From Marsupella aquatica (taxonomy: Eukaryota > Marchantiophyta): a DNA stretch of 64,000 nt. The notes under the pieces were generated by a model. The model was not told where the DNA came from, did no database searches, and saw nothing but the letters and a program-made list of their open reading frames with translations. Numbering within the stretch: position 1 is the stretch's first letter; each line of letters starts with the position of its first letter. Below, piece after piece: positions 1 to 11,651 of this stretch. Where the stretch lies: NCBI GenBank assembly GCA_973895155.1, contig OZ316892.1, forward strand, positions 6,448,001 through 6,512,000, in the 5' to 3' direction. The position numbers and the translations under genes were made by a program.

Positions 1-1
1 T

Positions 2-715
2 GATGATGCGGATGAAGCCTTGGAAGGATTATCATTACATAAAGAGGGTGATTTCTTGACTCGTCTTCCACCAGATACAGATGTAAGTGATGCAGGTGAT
101 TGGGAGAATGAAATAGATTTCGAGATGTATCCTACAATTGACGAGTCGCAAATCAAAGATGAAGATCATACATCATTGTATTCAGATTTTGCAACGCCTT
201 CCCAACCAAAGGCATCTTGGGCTTATCCATCATTGAACGTTCATAATGATGTCGACCCAAGCAGATCATACTTTGTTCAATAATACACTACCATACAAGG
301 GCATCATTCAGAGGGAAGCAGATCAACTATTTTTCAACAACCATATAATGTTCAAGGTACATCTTTGGACAACACACCTGCACCATGGGAACAAGCTGCT
401 ACAATCTTCAATGAGTATGGAGGTCAGAGTGCGACGAATCCATATACATCGCACAATCCTATTGATAGTGAATTTTAAACAACATCATTATTTCAACAAA
501 CTCAGAGGAATGCTCATACGCAAAATCACGACCCAATTGCATGGGCTGTAGAGGAAGAGTGGAATCAAGTTTTGCAACAAAATTCTAACAAAAACACTAT
601 GAATTTTCTTTTCACAGCCTTGAGAAATGTTGTCATTACTATATTAGCATGCTTTGTTACTATTGTATTGTCTTTACTGACAATAACAATGTTATCATAT
701 GTTTTTTTGCCATGA
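2..715 (+). pseudogene. 3' end of unidentified gene, two in-frame stops, C-terminal membrane segment
   Basis: One reading frame stays protein-like from the window edge to TGA at 713-715, but TAA codons interrupt it at 281-283 and 476-478. Both could come from CAA (Gln). The predicted product is acidic and Asn/Gln/Ser-rich and ends in a strongly hydrophobic stretch (about 600-712, beginning FLFTALRNVVITIL), which suggests a tail-anchored membrane protein. The 5' part lies outside the window. I do not recognise the family. The neighbouring transposon remnants make a decayed mobile-element accessory gene plausible, but a dead host gene cannot be excluded. Confidence 0.45.
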
Positions 716-1100
716 ATATAAGTTTTTGAGTTTTATAAGTGTCACAATTTGCAAAATAATGTTTAATGACCAGGTATTTGTATCCATTTTTAACAATTTT
801 TGAAATCTACCTTGTGCCTAGTTTAAACTTTATGCCTCGTGGGGTTTGTGTAAATATGTTTAGGTAGTTATACTACAAAAATGGCTAAATCATCTATAGT
901 GTAAAATACACAAACACAGCACACGAGCTCGGCCAAAATATGACTCCATGACAAATGATATACGATACCACTGCAATATTTTTTAACCAATTACACTGGA
1001 AAATAATTGTCCAAGATGATTTTGCAAGTGCTAGCAAAAAAAAGTCTCTAATAGTAACTACATCAAAATCACATCAAAATCTAGAGACTACTGCTTTCAT
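716..1100. other. AT-rich spacer
   Basis: AT-rich sequence between the plus-strand remnant and the converging minus-strand remnant. I see no coding frame or clear repeat. Confidence 0.4.
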
Positions 1101-4080
1101 ATCTTTTTTCCGTTGATGTCAACAACTTCTGCTTTCAATTATGCCTGCTGTTGATGTTGTCGATGGCGATAAATAGATCGTTGCATATTTTTCTTGTCTA
1201 TTGATGGTTGGTTGACTGCAACATATTCTTTCCATTCATTGAATCGACCACTAAGGAGCAACCTATCAAATTTATCATCTGACAAATTATACTCATTGAT
1301 TGTGAACTATTCAATGGGAGTGGAATCTATTTGCGTGATCGTTATACTCTCTTGTGTCATTTCTTCAATGTCTTGTTGTGTCTTCATTGATGACATCTGG
1401 TCCAACAATCCTCGTTGCTGATATTCACGTTCATGAAATGGTGCGACACCAACATTTTCTGCTCTTCTTCAACCATTTAAACAAACAAGCATGATGTCAT
1501 ATATGTCCGCAAGTTCCCAAAATGAAAACAGATTCAGGGCTCCATGGACATAGGCACCAAGTACACTTGTCATCTTTTTCACGAACAAATACTATCATAG
1601 TTTCATCATTCTTCCACTTATCAAAATATTTATCAATACCTTCTGCACTAGTCTCCACATCTGGAAAATGGTGTTTATCATGTAGTATCAATGATCTGCA
1701 TTTAAAAAAAATCTTATGATATTCCTTTTTTTTACTCACATATATCCCAAATCATCATTGTTGAAATTGATTATCTCCTCGTGCAAATTTGTTATGATGA
1801 GTTTTTGAGATGCAAGCTCATTTTGAAGATCTTTAATGATTTTGTTCTTCTTTTCAAGTTCTAGCATTTGATTAGATTGACCTTCTCTATTGGCAAGTTG
1901 TTGAGTCAACTTCTTGATTTTTTCCATCTTGTCAAATAATTAAACCTTAGCTTGTACATAATTACCTCAGAATTGGTCGTCGATTCCATGGGCCTCTTCT
2001 CTAGTGATCGTATCTTTTAATCAGCCTCTTGTAGTTTTGTCTTGTATCTTTCTATGCTGCCAGATTCACAAAGCTCGACAACATATTTTGTGCAAAGATT
2101 CTTCTCAAGCAAATCTCGATCGTATCACAAGGAACTACGAAATAAATGTTGGTTTCTCCTTTGGTTGTGTATTCACCTTTTGCACCTATCCAATTTTTTT
2201 TTGTACCCTTTGTTAGAGGTCATGATTGGAACATCTTTCTTTGCATTTTTGCCTCTGTTTGTTGCAATAGCATGCACTGATTTATGCACAGAATGGGTCA
2301 CCTTGCCATCGTTGTTTTCCCAACGGTAATCCACCTTGAACCATTTTAGAATGAACTCGACAATTAAACATCAAAGAAAATGAGGATAAGCAAAACCAAC
2401 TTTCTTGTTTGCCTTATTTGAAACATATTCCCAAAATCTTTGTTGCCAATGCATGACGGCATCTCGATGTGCTGATCTTGATATGGTAAATTTGTCCTAG
2501 AACCACGATTTTGTTGTCCACATTTTTGGATCGTCAAAAAGTTTTTTCATAAATTTGTCAAACTCTACTTTGGACATCAAAATCTCCAATTTTTTGGCGT
2601 TGATCGGCCATTCATCATGAGGAGGTTTCTCATTTTCTGTTGTGATGTTCCATTCCAATTCACACTTTCATCCTCCAACTTAGTTGGATTTGGCAAGGGG
2701 TTCTTGTCGCCCGTACCAATGTCACAAGCATTAGGTTCAAACTCATCTTTCAACCCATTTGTTGGAGATAGCGAGTTTCCATGAATATGATGGTCAAAGT
2801 GATCGTAATAAGCATCTTGAGTGTCTTGCATGTATAAATGATCATATTTCTTTTTTGGAACTTTTTCATCATCATTAGAATCTAAATTCCATTTTGTCAT
2901 GTTTGCAAGATCTACAAACATAAAATCATATTTAGAACAAATTCAAATATTCATGAAATGACATGACATAACAATATGAACAAATAAGATACATATCACT
3001 TTATAATAACCATGTGATCATAATTCCAAAGTGAAGATCACAATGGAATCGGTTATGATCATGCAAATATTGTAACGTCTCAAGTAGTGTCAACGCAATT
3101 CTCAATCGGTTCTCTAGAAAGAGTTTCTTTTCAGAAACAAACTTGAAATCAATGTTGAGGAACCTTGTGATTTTCCTTTGCTATTTAACCAGAATCCACA
3201 TCTATCTATGAAGCTTCCCAAATGACTTCTATTGTAGTGATCATACACAAGTCTTGGTGGATCATCAATTTTCATTGCCAAAGCCCCAACAATTTCTTTG
3301 TAATTTAGTCCTCCCATAAGCATTTCTTGTAATTTATCTGTTCTTCTCTTTTGCTTATCTCTTTTTTTGAATTGTTTTGTCACTAGTATGACATTCATCA
3401 AAATAAGTGGACAATCTAATGCGTGACAAGTGTACACCTCCTCTTGCGCGCCTTTTATCGATTGAAATAATATTTTGCACCTGCTCAGACTTCAAAAAAT
3501 GGATACTCCTCATATCCAAAAGTACACATAGTGGACGTGTTTCTTTTGTATAACTTTTGATACTCACATCCCTAAACTGCATCACCTTGTTTGACTATTT
3601 CACGTTGTTTTCTGCTTTTTCCATTGTCAACTCTTTACTCCAAGTTGATAACAAGTCTCTCTTGTGCTTATATATCCCAAAATTTCTAAGCATTGTAGTA
3701 TAACCCAAGCTCAATTTTATCACCATCAAATCCCAAATATTGAGCTCCAAATTCACTGTCAAATTGTCAATAAATTCAACTGATTTCTCCCACTCAACTA
3801 CAAATGCGTCCTTCTGCTCTTGTGTAAAATTATTTTCATCCTCTACACTTTCACGCATACAACGAATAATCTCGTTCACAAACTTCTTGTATCTTTTCAG
3901 ATCGTGGCTTGTCAAATCTGTCTCTAACGTATTCTCTTCATATTGCTTTGGTTGAGTGTAATGATGTAATACTCCTTTCCAGACCGCCACTACTGCATTA
4001 AATGAAGTCTGTTTGACCTCAACATTCCCTTCTCTTTGTTTCCTCTTCCTAGTCACTTTGCCAAGATAAAGCCCGTGCAT
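1100..4080 (-). pseudogene. Decayed multi-part gene with coiled coil and RING-like zinc finger
   Basis: Read on the minus strand from an ATG at 4080, protein-like sequence continues in pieces down to about 1100. The first piece (4080-3598) meets TAG at 3597-3595 and continues in the same frame to about 3355, then shifts frame to 3437-3114. A further piece runs 2921-2640, shifts frame, and goes on to about 1930 through several in-frame TAG/TGA/TAA codons. A coiled-coil-like segment (1927-1739, Lys/Glu/Leu-rich) precedes a Cys/His cluster at about 1560-1440: C-x2-C, then C-G-H-x2-H-x2-C, then C-x-C-R, which has the spacing of a RING-H2 finger with a stop inside. I cannot name the protein. The many stops and shifts say it is not functional. 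It may be a transposon gene or a captured host gene. Confidence 0.45.
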
Positions 4081-5697
4081 TGAAGGGTTGGCGCACTTGG
4101 AACCGAAGGGTAATTCAATATTTATTTATGGTCCCTTGGGTGACTTTGGGGTTGGTCATGTTAGAAAAATAAAGTTTGTTTTCTTAATGAAATATCTCAA
4201 CGTAGTTTTTTTTAAATTTCGGTAGGTTAATTCTTAAGTGGTGGAGAAACTTTTGGGGGGTTTAAAACCCCATTTGAAAAGAAAGCGAGCACTTGGGGGA
4301 AACCCGTAAAGATCAACCCCGAGAGGCTGCCACATAGAATCCCAAGAACTTGGACCATGGAGCTATGGTGATATGTATTTTTCATGTTCATAGTGAAACT
4401 CTTGGTGCGGTCGTGGACATACCTCTGACGTATCTTTGTGTAGGTGTACTTGAGTGTTGCATGATTGATGATTATGAGACGTCATGTTGTTCAGTTTGAT
4501 CCTACAATTGATACCAAAACTTTGGTCGGGATCAGTTGATATTTCAACAGTTTATTGTGATCGATTGATGGTTTTTACAGACACGATGGAAGTGTGAACA
4601 TTGACATACGAAGTGGTGATTGAATAAGGAGATCTATGAAATGGAAACTTGCACATTTAGTCAAGAGATTGTTCACATATGACTGAACAATTTTAATTTT
4701 CATATTAGACAGTTTTTTAGGTCCCGATTTGATTATCGAGGGAAAAGTGACTTTCAAATTGTGATTTTGGATTTTTTTAAGACGTTATTGATCATTGAAG
4801 AAAAGTTGGTGCGAGTGGTTTTGCGATGAAATACGGTGGTGAAGAAATCAATGTGTTTTAGTGAGTTATTGCGAAAAATTCTTGGATTGAATTGAGCTCG
4901 AAAGTCCTGGCTATGGTGGTTAGGTTAAAATCAATAATTTTGTCTAAATTTTATCTCCCTCAATTCTTCATCGTTTATAGAGTTTAATATATTGATTTGA
5001 AGCGCCTTGAAGTCTAGTTTTAGAATCTGAAATTGGTTTTATTTTTTGTCAAAACCCCAAAGAGATATCTTAGATATCTCATTGGGGGGTAAATTTGTCG
5101 TGAGTATTTACTCGTGCGGGATGATGCATTGATATGAAAAAAGGATCAAGGGGAATGCCAGGGGTTTGAGGGGGCCTATGGGGCATGTGGCAGCCTCTGG
5201 GCAGCTCTTAAAATTTCCCGGAAGGCCTGTACAAGGGTTGCCAGAATTTAAGGAAAATATATTTTTCCAATAAGCTTATTTTTGTGGCGGAATTTGATTT
5301 TTGACAAATTATCCGATGTTATATCAACACAATCTTTTGCAAGGACATACTTGAGGAAGTTGAGTAGAGGCCTGTGCAAACAATTTGTCAAATTGACTTT
5401 GCTTGCGGATTTGAGTTAATTGATTATCCTTGAGGGTTTAATTTTTACGTTTTAACCCCCTTATTTGGCAATAAGAATATCTTAACTGATATATGTTTTT
5501 GACAAATGGATTTTGGGATAAAATCCGATACCTTCTAGCGTATCTAGGAATGCTCTTGGATTTCAATTTCAGCAACTTTTATTTTTGATCATTTTGTGAT
5601 TGATGTTGTTGTGCTATCGTGTGCTGCTATACAAATTTGGGTGAAATTAAGAAGCTGCAAAGTGGATTTTGGCACTATAAGGTCCTAGGGGTGTACA
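4081..5697. other. No gene recognised
   Basis: AT-rich sequence with short G-rich patches (around 5140-5230). No coherent coding frame on either strand. Two isolated TTGCGA hexamers (about 4816 and 4871) do not form a cluster. Confidence 0.35.
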
Positions 5698-5790
5698 ATG
5701 GCTCCATCAAAAGTTACTAGTACAAAATATGAGGTGAAAAAGTTTACCAACCACAACAATTTTATGTTATGACAAGTTTAAATTTCAGTG
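5698..5790 (+). pseudogene. Ty1/copia gag N-terminal scrap
   Basis: An ATG at 5698 opens a peptide containing KYEVKKFTNHNNFML, followed by TGA where copia Gag proteins carry a conserved Trp (pattern K-[FY]-E-x-x-K-F-x-G-x-N-[FY]-x-x-W). A second stop follows within a few codons. This is the start of a copia Gag (UBN2-type) in plus orientation and therefore not part of the minus-strand copia at 11.65-15.6 kb. The Trp-to-stop change is a single G-to-A. No LTR or downstream pol recognised here. Confidence 0.5.
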
Positions 5791-6750
5791 AAGGAGGGTA
5801 AGGGTTCAATCTGGGGTATGCTCTCAGCCCACCTGAAGAGAAGACCAAAATCTACTAGCTGACTAGGTAGATATCTTTGCATAGAGTCATATTGATATCA
5901 CTGAAGTTAAACCACGCATCGGGTGTTAAAAGCGTCCGCATAACGCGGAGGCTTCATAAATCATCGTATCTTATTGACATACCGTCGCGTATCGGTTCTG
6001 CGTCTCCCCACCACTGTTGGATACACACTCGTAGCTGCACCTATAGTGGTCCGTTGGATCCAATGTAGAGCTCAATTTGTAGATCTCGTCAAGATCTACG
6101 GCTTTGAAAAACCGGCATCCAAAAATGATCAATATTAAGGGAAAAAAAAGTAAAACAATCCATTATAATCTCATTGATTAGGAGGCTTTTTGAATTTTGA
6201 ATACAGCCCGAACAGCTGTTGCGGGCAGTTGTAACCTGCACTTACAAGGTGAAGATATGTGAAGTACGTATGATATTTCTTAGCACTCATTATACAACAT
6301 GACTTTAGGAATCGAGGACAACTACGAGGGTTATCCTTATGGTTGGGTCCTTCGAGAAGGTGCAAGAGGCATCGAGTTCAATTCTCGCTGCATTCAAATT
6401 TTGAAAACTCAGAAGTTGCCTAGCAACTTGGTAAAATCATCAAAATTAGGTTCACTCTTGGAGCAGTCAAATCAACAATCTTACGGTTGTCACAAATAGA
6501 CAAAACCTCCATACTTTGGCAGGAGAGTATATAAATTGGATGGCCTGGCCAGCGAGTTAGTAGTCTTCGCCTTCAAGGTCCGAGAATTGTTTTATTTCCC
6601 CCTCACTCATGTTAGATTTGGTACTTGTTTAGATGGCCCATTTTTTGTCATATTATCTGGAGGGTGGCTTGGCGTTGTGTCTTTGTCCTACCTTCTTCTA
6701 GTACTCTCTTTTGTTATTTTATAATTTTACAGAGGTAATACATTTATTTT
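5791..6750. other. No gene recognised
   Basis: Mixed sequence. Short open frames at 5877-6068, 6299-6499 and 6536-6724 show no recognisable motif and are probably chance. Confidence 0.35.
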
Positions 6751-6814
6751 TTGATAGTATTTTGTTTGACACTTTGTCTGAGATGGAGCCTCCAAATCTT
6801 TCTAGTATGTAGAC

Positions 6815-7860
6815 GGCATAAATATCCTCCCCGTAATGGTGGTCCTCCGAGACCAAAGTACCCAAGTGATGACATGGAGTACAGGAGGAGGATGAGACTA
6901 GATGCCAAGCCACCGATCCCACCGGAGCGATGGGATGAGTGAGAGGAGCTTAGATATTTATTGGAGGATGACACGAATACCACTCACGCTACTGTCATTC
7001 ATTGGTTGCTTGACAAGTGCAATTATCTAAGAGATGAGTTGAAGAGACAACGAGTGGCAGAGACAACAATTTTTGCGAGTGAAGCATTCCCAGATGAGGC
7101 CGAGAGGGAAATGACGCCTACTGCACCTGACACAGATCTATTTGACCTCAATTCTTTCTCAGCCAACGAGTCTTTCCATGTAGGAGGTTCAATGTACTTT
7201 GTTTTTCTTTTCCATTGTACAACTTATTGCTTTTCTCTAATGTCTCCACTTCATTCTCAGTACAAAGTACCGACTTTTCCAAGTCAAACTATTGCTTTGG
7301 ACCTCTAGGAGTTTTGGGATGAACAAAACCCCTCATGCTGTAAATCTTGACCGTCAACTTTTGCATCCAATCTATAGGGATGGAGCACATTGAGGGAGTT
7401 GTTGGGGCTTATAATGAATGGCCTGAGGACATTATCCACGGGACTTTTGGTGAGAATGACATCACCTTTGGAGACAATAATCCAAATGTGGTGGCTGCTC
7501 TAGGGAGACCAGTATGCAATATTATTTAGTTACCTTACAACTTTTATCTTGTTAATTTTATTTCAGGATAAGTTTTGTTTGATACTTTGTGATGTGTTAT
7601 ACATTGGACATATAGCAAACTCAGAAGACTGGCATGGAGGATTTGGAGTCTCTTCCCTCGGCGGTAATGGATTCTCAAGTGAATCCTACTCGTATGATGG
7701 ATCCTCAATTTTCTCATGTTGGGGTCATAAATTCCCAAATCCCTCCTTCTGCAGTGATGGACTCTCAGATTCCTCTTATTCAGGTGGAAGAATGTCAGGC
7801 TCATGTGGGGGTTCCAAATACAAGATTTTGACCTTACAAGCCTGCCACAGTTGTTAAGGC
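6815..7860 (+). pseudogene. Decayed exons of a CACTA-internal gene
   Basis: Exon-like blocks occur at about 6815-7187, 7260-7340, 7379-7512 and 7630-7830. The first block keeps one frame across TGA at 6940-6942 (explicable as CGA to TGA): Arg/Pro-rich, then acidic with a helical centre (VIHWLLDKCNYLRDELKRQR). It ends at a possible donor (GTAGGA). The second block has an in-frame TAG at 7306-7308. The last block is a short peptide with an imperfect repeat around M/I-D/N-S/P-Q every 12-16 residues. I do not recognise the product. Its position upstream of transposase-like sequence in the same orientation suggests the N-terminal or accessory part of the CACTA gene set. Confidence 0.35.
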
Positions 7861-7869
7861 ATTTGCTGC

Positions 7870-9013
7870 ACACCTTTGTGGAGCAATTGATGTCACATAT
7901 TCGACTGTCTTTTGACCCCTACAGTACACCATGTTAGAGCAATTATTGTCAGTGACCTCTTACATTCCACTTGTGAGGATGTATACTACATGACATACTT
8001 GTATGTGAAAGTACAAGTAAGAAATATATATTGTATATAAGACATTGAAGGACCCAATTATTTTCAGGTGAAACTTCTCCAATAGGGGTATGTACCCACT
8101 TGTTCACATCTACATGAAATAAGAAGTAGAAAAGTATTTACCAACATACGAGCCAACATATTTACCGAACATGAACCCAATTATTTTGAAGTGAATGTTC
8201 TCCAAGAGGGTTAAGACCTCTACATGAAATACAAGTAATCCAAGAGGGATATACATGTGTCAAGCTCCGAATAAAGTAATATAGTAACACTCTGGTTGTA
8301 CCCTTCACCTGGTGATGTTCGTCCCAATGTTTTTTGTCTGGCTATGACAAGGAAGACACAAAGCCTGGTTCAAATCTTGGCTTGGCTGGGTGGGAGAACC
8401 CTGGGCCCTCAGTCTTAACTAATATGTGGAGGACGTGCGAACGCTCGAAGGGTAGTTTTAATTCATTTTGAACTAATAATTATAATTATTACTGATAATA
8501 AGGGAACTTTTAATGGTAAAATAGAAATAACAAAGGGTAAACACAAAAAAATCCCAATCGCATGGGGGTCCACTTCTTTTACATGGAGAGAGGGCCCAGG
8601 GTGGGAGAATCATCAGAAGGGACGAGAACAACTTGTTGTCAAGAAATGACAACAAGCGAGTGACGATAGAGGCAAAAGCACTTCAAACACAGAGCAAATG
8701 GAGTGTCACAAAGAGATGAAGCCTGGTTCAAATCTTGGCTTAGCTGGGTGGAGAAATCATCGGAAGGGACAAGAACCACTTTTTGTCAAAAAATGACAAC
8801 AAGCGAGTGACGATAGAGGCAAAAGCACATAGCAAATGGAGTGTGAGCTGAATCTCCTGTAATACTTCCTTCCTCTACATCCAGATAGAACGTCCGCATT
8901 AATTTGAATCCATTAAAACAGTCTAGTACCGGTCGAAGCCACATCGACCTGATTTTTGGAGACCACACCTACGGACTCATCAAATCAAAATCATCCCTCG
9001 ACATTGTCGATGA
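7870..9013. other. Non-coding, with a diverged direct duplication
   Basis: No convincing exon. A roughly 100-bp segment at 8598-8700 (containing GACAACAAGCGAGTGACGAT) recurs in the same orientation at about 8745-8840. A companion piece (AAGCCTGGTTCAAATCTTGG) occurs at about 8360 and 8718. This indicates a local tandem or segmental duplication inside the transposon-derived region. Confidence 0.5.
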
Positions 9014-10290
9014 ATGTATTGGTTGGAACGGTACATGGCAGTTTTAAAAGGATATGTACATAACCGTGCAAGAGTTGAGGGAAGCATGACTACAGGATAT
9101 TTTGCAGCAGAAAGTATGTTTTATTGCAACAACATATTAGCCACAATAGATTGTACCTCTCCCCATACTTGGAAGGACGAGAGGGATGATGAGGTGGATC
9201 GTTTGACAGGGGCCACCAAAACCCGCATGTTGATACCCATGGAGTTGAAGCAACTGAGTACATTCATGTTGAGTGACAGCACTATCACGGAAGAATGAAA
9301 GAACTTCTATGAAGAGGCCAAAAGTAACAGTCGAAGGCCAAGGACCTTTCCCAAGTGTCAGGACTATATGAAGGCAAAGCTAGTTGAGGTGGATGACATG
9401 GTGGCCAAGGGAGAGAGTATATTACATTTTCCAACCATCACAGATGATGTCCGTACCATTATGCATGGTCCCTTGAGAATTGTAACATCAAGGACAGCAA
9501 TGTGGACACAAGGGAGGCATTTCAGGTGATTGATCCTACATACCTTACTAACCATCCTCTCTTAATATTTTTGTCAAACATTAGATATTAGTTATGTATA
9601 CTGGAAATATATTTGTGGTGTATTATGTTAAAATTGTAATATGTTTGCATCTATTTTTTTGTAACATGTCCATATGATTTCACTGAATTTAGGATTTCTT
9701 CCCTTGATGAGAAGAGGGGTCGTACATTTGATTGTGGAGTTCAAGGACAATTCTCTCAAGATTCTCGCAGCAGTCGTCACGATAGAAATATTATTCAAGA
9801 TGTTGTGCCACATTATGGAAAAATAGAGGAGATCCTAGTGGTATCATATGATGCACAGTCAAAGTTTGAAGAGTATATCTTCAAGTGCAAGTGGTTCAAA
9901 GTAAACCTTGCATATAACAATCCCACTGTGGTTCAAGATGAGTGTGGATTTACACGACTCAAGACGTCTGCCACTAGTTTCCAGCCATCGCACTGGCAAA
10001 CATCAAAGCCATTTACATTTCCAAGCCATGTGGAGCAATGTTTCTATATTCCATACCCCACAAACCTAGAGGAGTGGTCACTTGTCATCACGTATGTGCC
10101 ACGATCTTGTTCTATTATCGGGAAAATGCCTAATGTTATGGTTGTGTCCCCCCTGATGAGGGATATGTATATTATGCGGATATATAGTGATGCCAATTCC
10201 TATCATTGGATTCATATTTATGATGATTTCTCTGTCTTCTTTGTTGGAGATATATTCATGTGCATTTGTGAATTGATCATGTCATTTTGA
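9014..10290 (+). pseudogene. CACTA TNP2-like transposase C-terminal region (DUF4218 + DUF4216-like), one intron
   Basis: Exon 9014-9525 begins MYWLERYMAVLKGYV followed by NRARVEGSM and AAESMFYC. This matches the DUF4218 block found in plant En/Spm TNP2 proteins (pattern YPFERYMK-x-LKGYVRN-x-x-RPEG). A TGA at 9296-9298 interrupts the frame, but coding resumes at once. A GT-AG intron at 9526-9692 keeps phase. Exon 9693-10290 carries the DUF4216-like segment: a GKIEEI strand, FKCKWF, then HVEQCFYIPYP and VITYVPRS. These domains lie at the C-terminal side of the catalytic region, which is not recognisable upstream. The copy is therefore 5'-truncated or rearranged and probably inactive. The last ~50 codons after PRS do not match the family and may be read-through. 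Confidence 0.75.
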
Positions 10291-10369
10291 AATGTCATTG
10301 ATATACTCTAAACCCTAAACTCCATGCCTCCACACCTTTTGCTAGACTTTGTGTTATGATAACTCATGC

Positions 10370-11090
10370 TACCTGTACTCTTTCTCCTTCCTCCTTTCCT
10401 TGACATACCTCCTTTCTCCCTAAATCTCTCTTTCCTTTTCCCTCTCTTAACCTAAACCCTGCTCCTTAGTTTCTCCCTCATATATATATAATTATATACA
10501 TTCTCCCTCCTTCCCTCCGGCTCCTTTCCTTGTCCAAAACCCTTTCTCCCTCTTACCTAAACTGAACTTGTCCCGGCCTCCCTCCTTTCCTTGTCCCACC
10601 CCCTTAATCCCTCTTAAGTACCTATACCGGCCCTCCCTAACTTGTCCCTCCAACCTGCCCCATCCTTTCCTTGTCCCACCTCTCATCCTTGTACCCTAAA
10701 TTCATGGCCCACCCTCCTCCTTCCCCTTCCCTCGCTTCCTTGTCCCATCCTGGACCCTTACTTTCTTCCTCTTACCTATATTAATTGGCTAACCCTCTTC
10801 CTTACTCCATCTTTTCCTTTTCCCTCCCTCCATTCCTTGTCCCACCCTGGCTTCTTAATTTCTCCCTCTTACCTTGCCTATACCTTTTTTCCTCCCTCAA
10901 TTCCTTGCATCCCACGCCCTTTCTCCCTCTTACCTATATATCGGCCTTCCCTAAATTGGTCCACCCTCCTCCTTCCTCCCTCCTTTCCTTGTCCCAACCG
11001 CCCCCTTTCTCCCTCTTTCTCCCTCCTACCCTTGTCCCTCCATCGTCCCTCACTTGGCCCATCCCCTTTTTTCTCCTAAATTACCTTCAA
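10370..11090. repeat. Pyrimidine-rich degenerate repeat tract
   Basis: About 720 bp of nearly pure C/T on the plus strand, made of loose repeats around CTCCCTCCTTTCCTTGTCCC with variants such as TTTCTCCCTCTTACCTA. It yields long Pro/Ser/Leu open frames on the plus strand and Gly/Arg/Lys frames on the minus strand, which are composition artefacts. It lies between the transposase-like gene and the hexamer-rich CACTA terminus, and could form triplex or other unusual DNA structure. Confidence 0.8.
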
Positions 11091-11117
11091 TGTCACTTAT
11101 TAATTTCGTGAACCATT

Positions 11118-11473
11118 TTGCGAACAGGATTCCTTCGCAATACCTTCGCTAAACGTTTTCGATAAAATAATATTCGCAACTTATCCATTCCCACATCCTC
11201 GCAATCTTGCAAATTAACCTGCATCGTAAATTTGCAAACTGTATTTCATCGCAAGCATTGTTGCCTAAGTCGGCATGATATTGCGATATTAGTCTGTTCG
11301 CATAGTTGCCATACATTCATGTTCTCAAACTTGCGATAGAATGAGTCTCAAAAGTCCAAGTGAGGGCCGATGACTCGCAAAAATGTTGAGGGTATTAGGA
11401 TCGCAGAGTAGTTGCGATGATAACCAATTCGCAAACGCGTCCGAATGGAGATGATATTGCAACATGTTTGCGA
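11118..11473. repeat. TTGCGA/TCGCAA hexamer array (CACTA subterminal repeats)
   Basis: Eleven exact copies in 356 bp: TTGCGA at 11118, 11281, 11331, 11412 and 11468, and TCGCAA at 11135, 11174, 11199, 11249, 11375 and 11429. Chance expectation is about 0.2. Further near-copies run on to about 11600. Mixed orientation and a position directly inside the CACTACTACA terminus fit the subterminal repeats that the TNPA-type protein binds in En/Spm elements. Confidence 0.75.
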
Positions 11474-11651
11474 TTAAGTAAGCACCGCAAGCATTTGAGA
11501 TGGATTCCGCATCACAAATTGGGGTTGCGGTCCTATTATTATCGCTAATTGAGATGAGTTATCAATTGCAAAGCGAGCAATGGACAGTGTCTCGCAGGGC
11601 GTTTCAGCGCGACTAAATCGCCTTTGCAAAAAGGCCGAATATGTAGTAGTG

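Larger units (their letters stand above)
6751..11651 (+). mobile_element. CACTA (En/Spm) DNA transposon, right end at 11651
   Basis: The right terminus reads CACTACTACA on the minus strand (outermost base 11651), the classic CACTA end. It is preceded by a dense array of TTGCGA/TCGCAA hexamers (11118-11473), as expected for subterminal transposase-binding repeats, and by a pyrimidine-rich tract (10370-11090). A plus-strand transposase-related gene lies inside (9014-10290), with older exon remnants at 6815-7860. The element landed in the integrase gene of the minus-strand copia. A 3-bp TGA (52-54 past 11600, minus reading) flanks the end and would be the target duplication. The left terminus was not found. 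The start given is only the first internal exon-like sequence, and the element may extend further left. Confidence 0.65.

Noticed and set aside
9805-10290. A separate gene starting at 9805
   Set aside because: The apparent start is GTG. The frame joins the upstream DUF4218-like exon through an in-phase GT-AG intron and belongs to the transposase-like gene.
10642-11111. Long Pro/Ser/Leu-rich open frames
   Set aside because: They come from the C/T-biased repeat tract; several frames are open at once and no motif is present.
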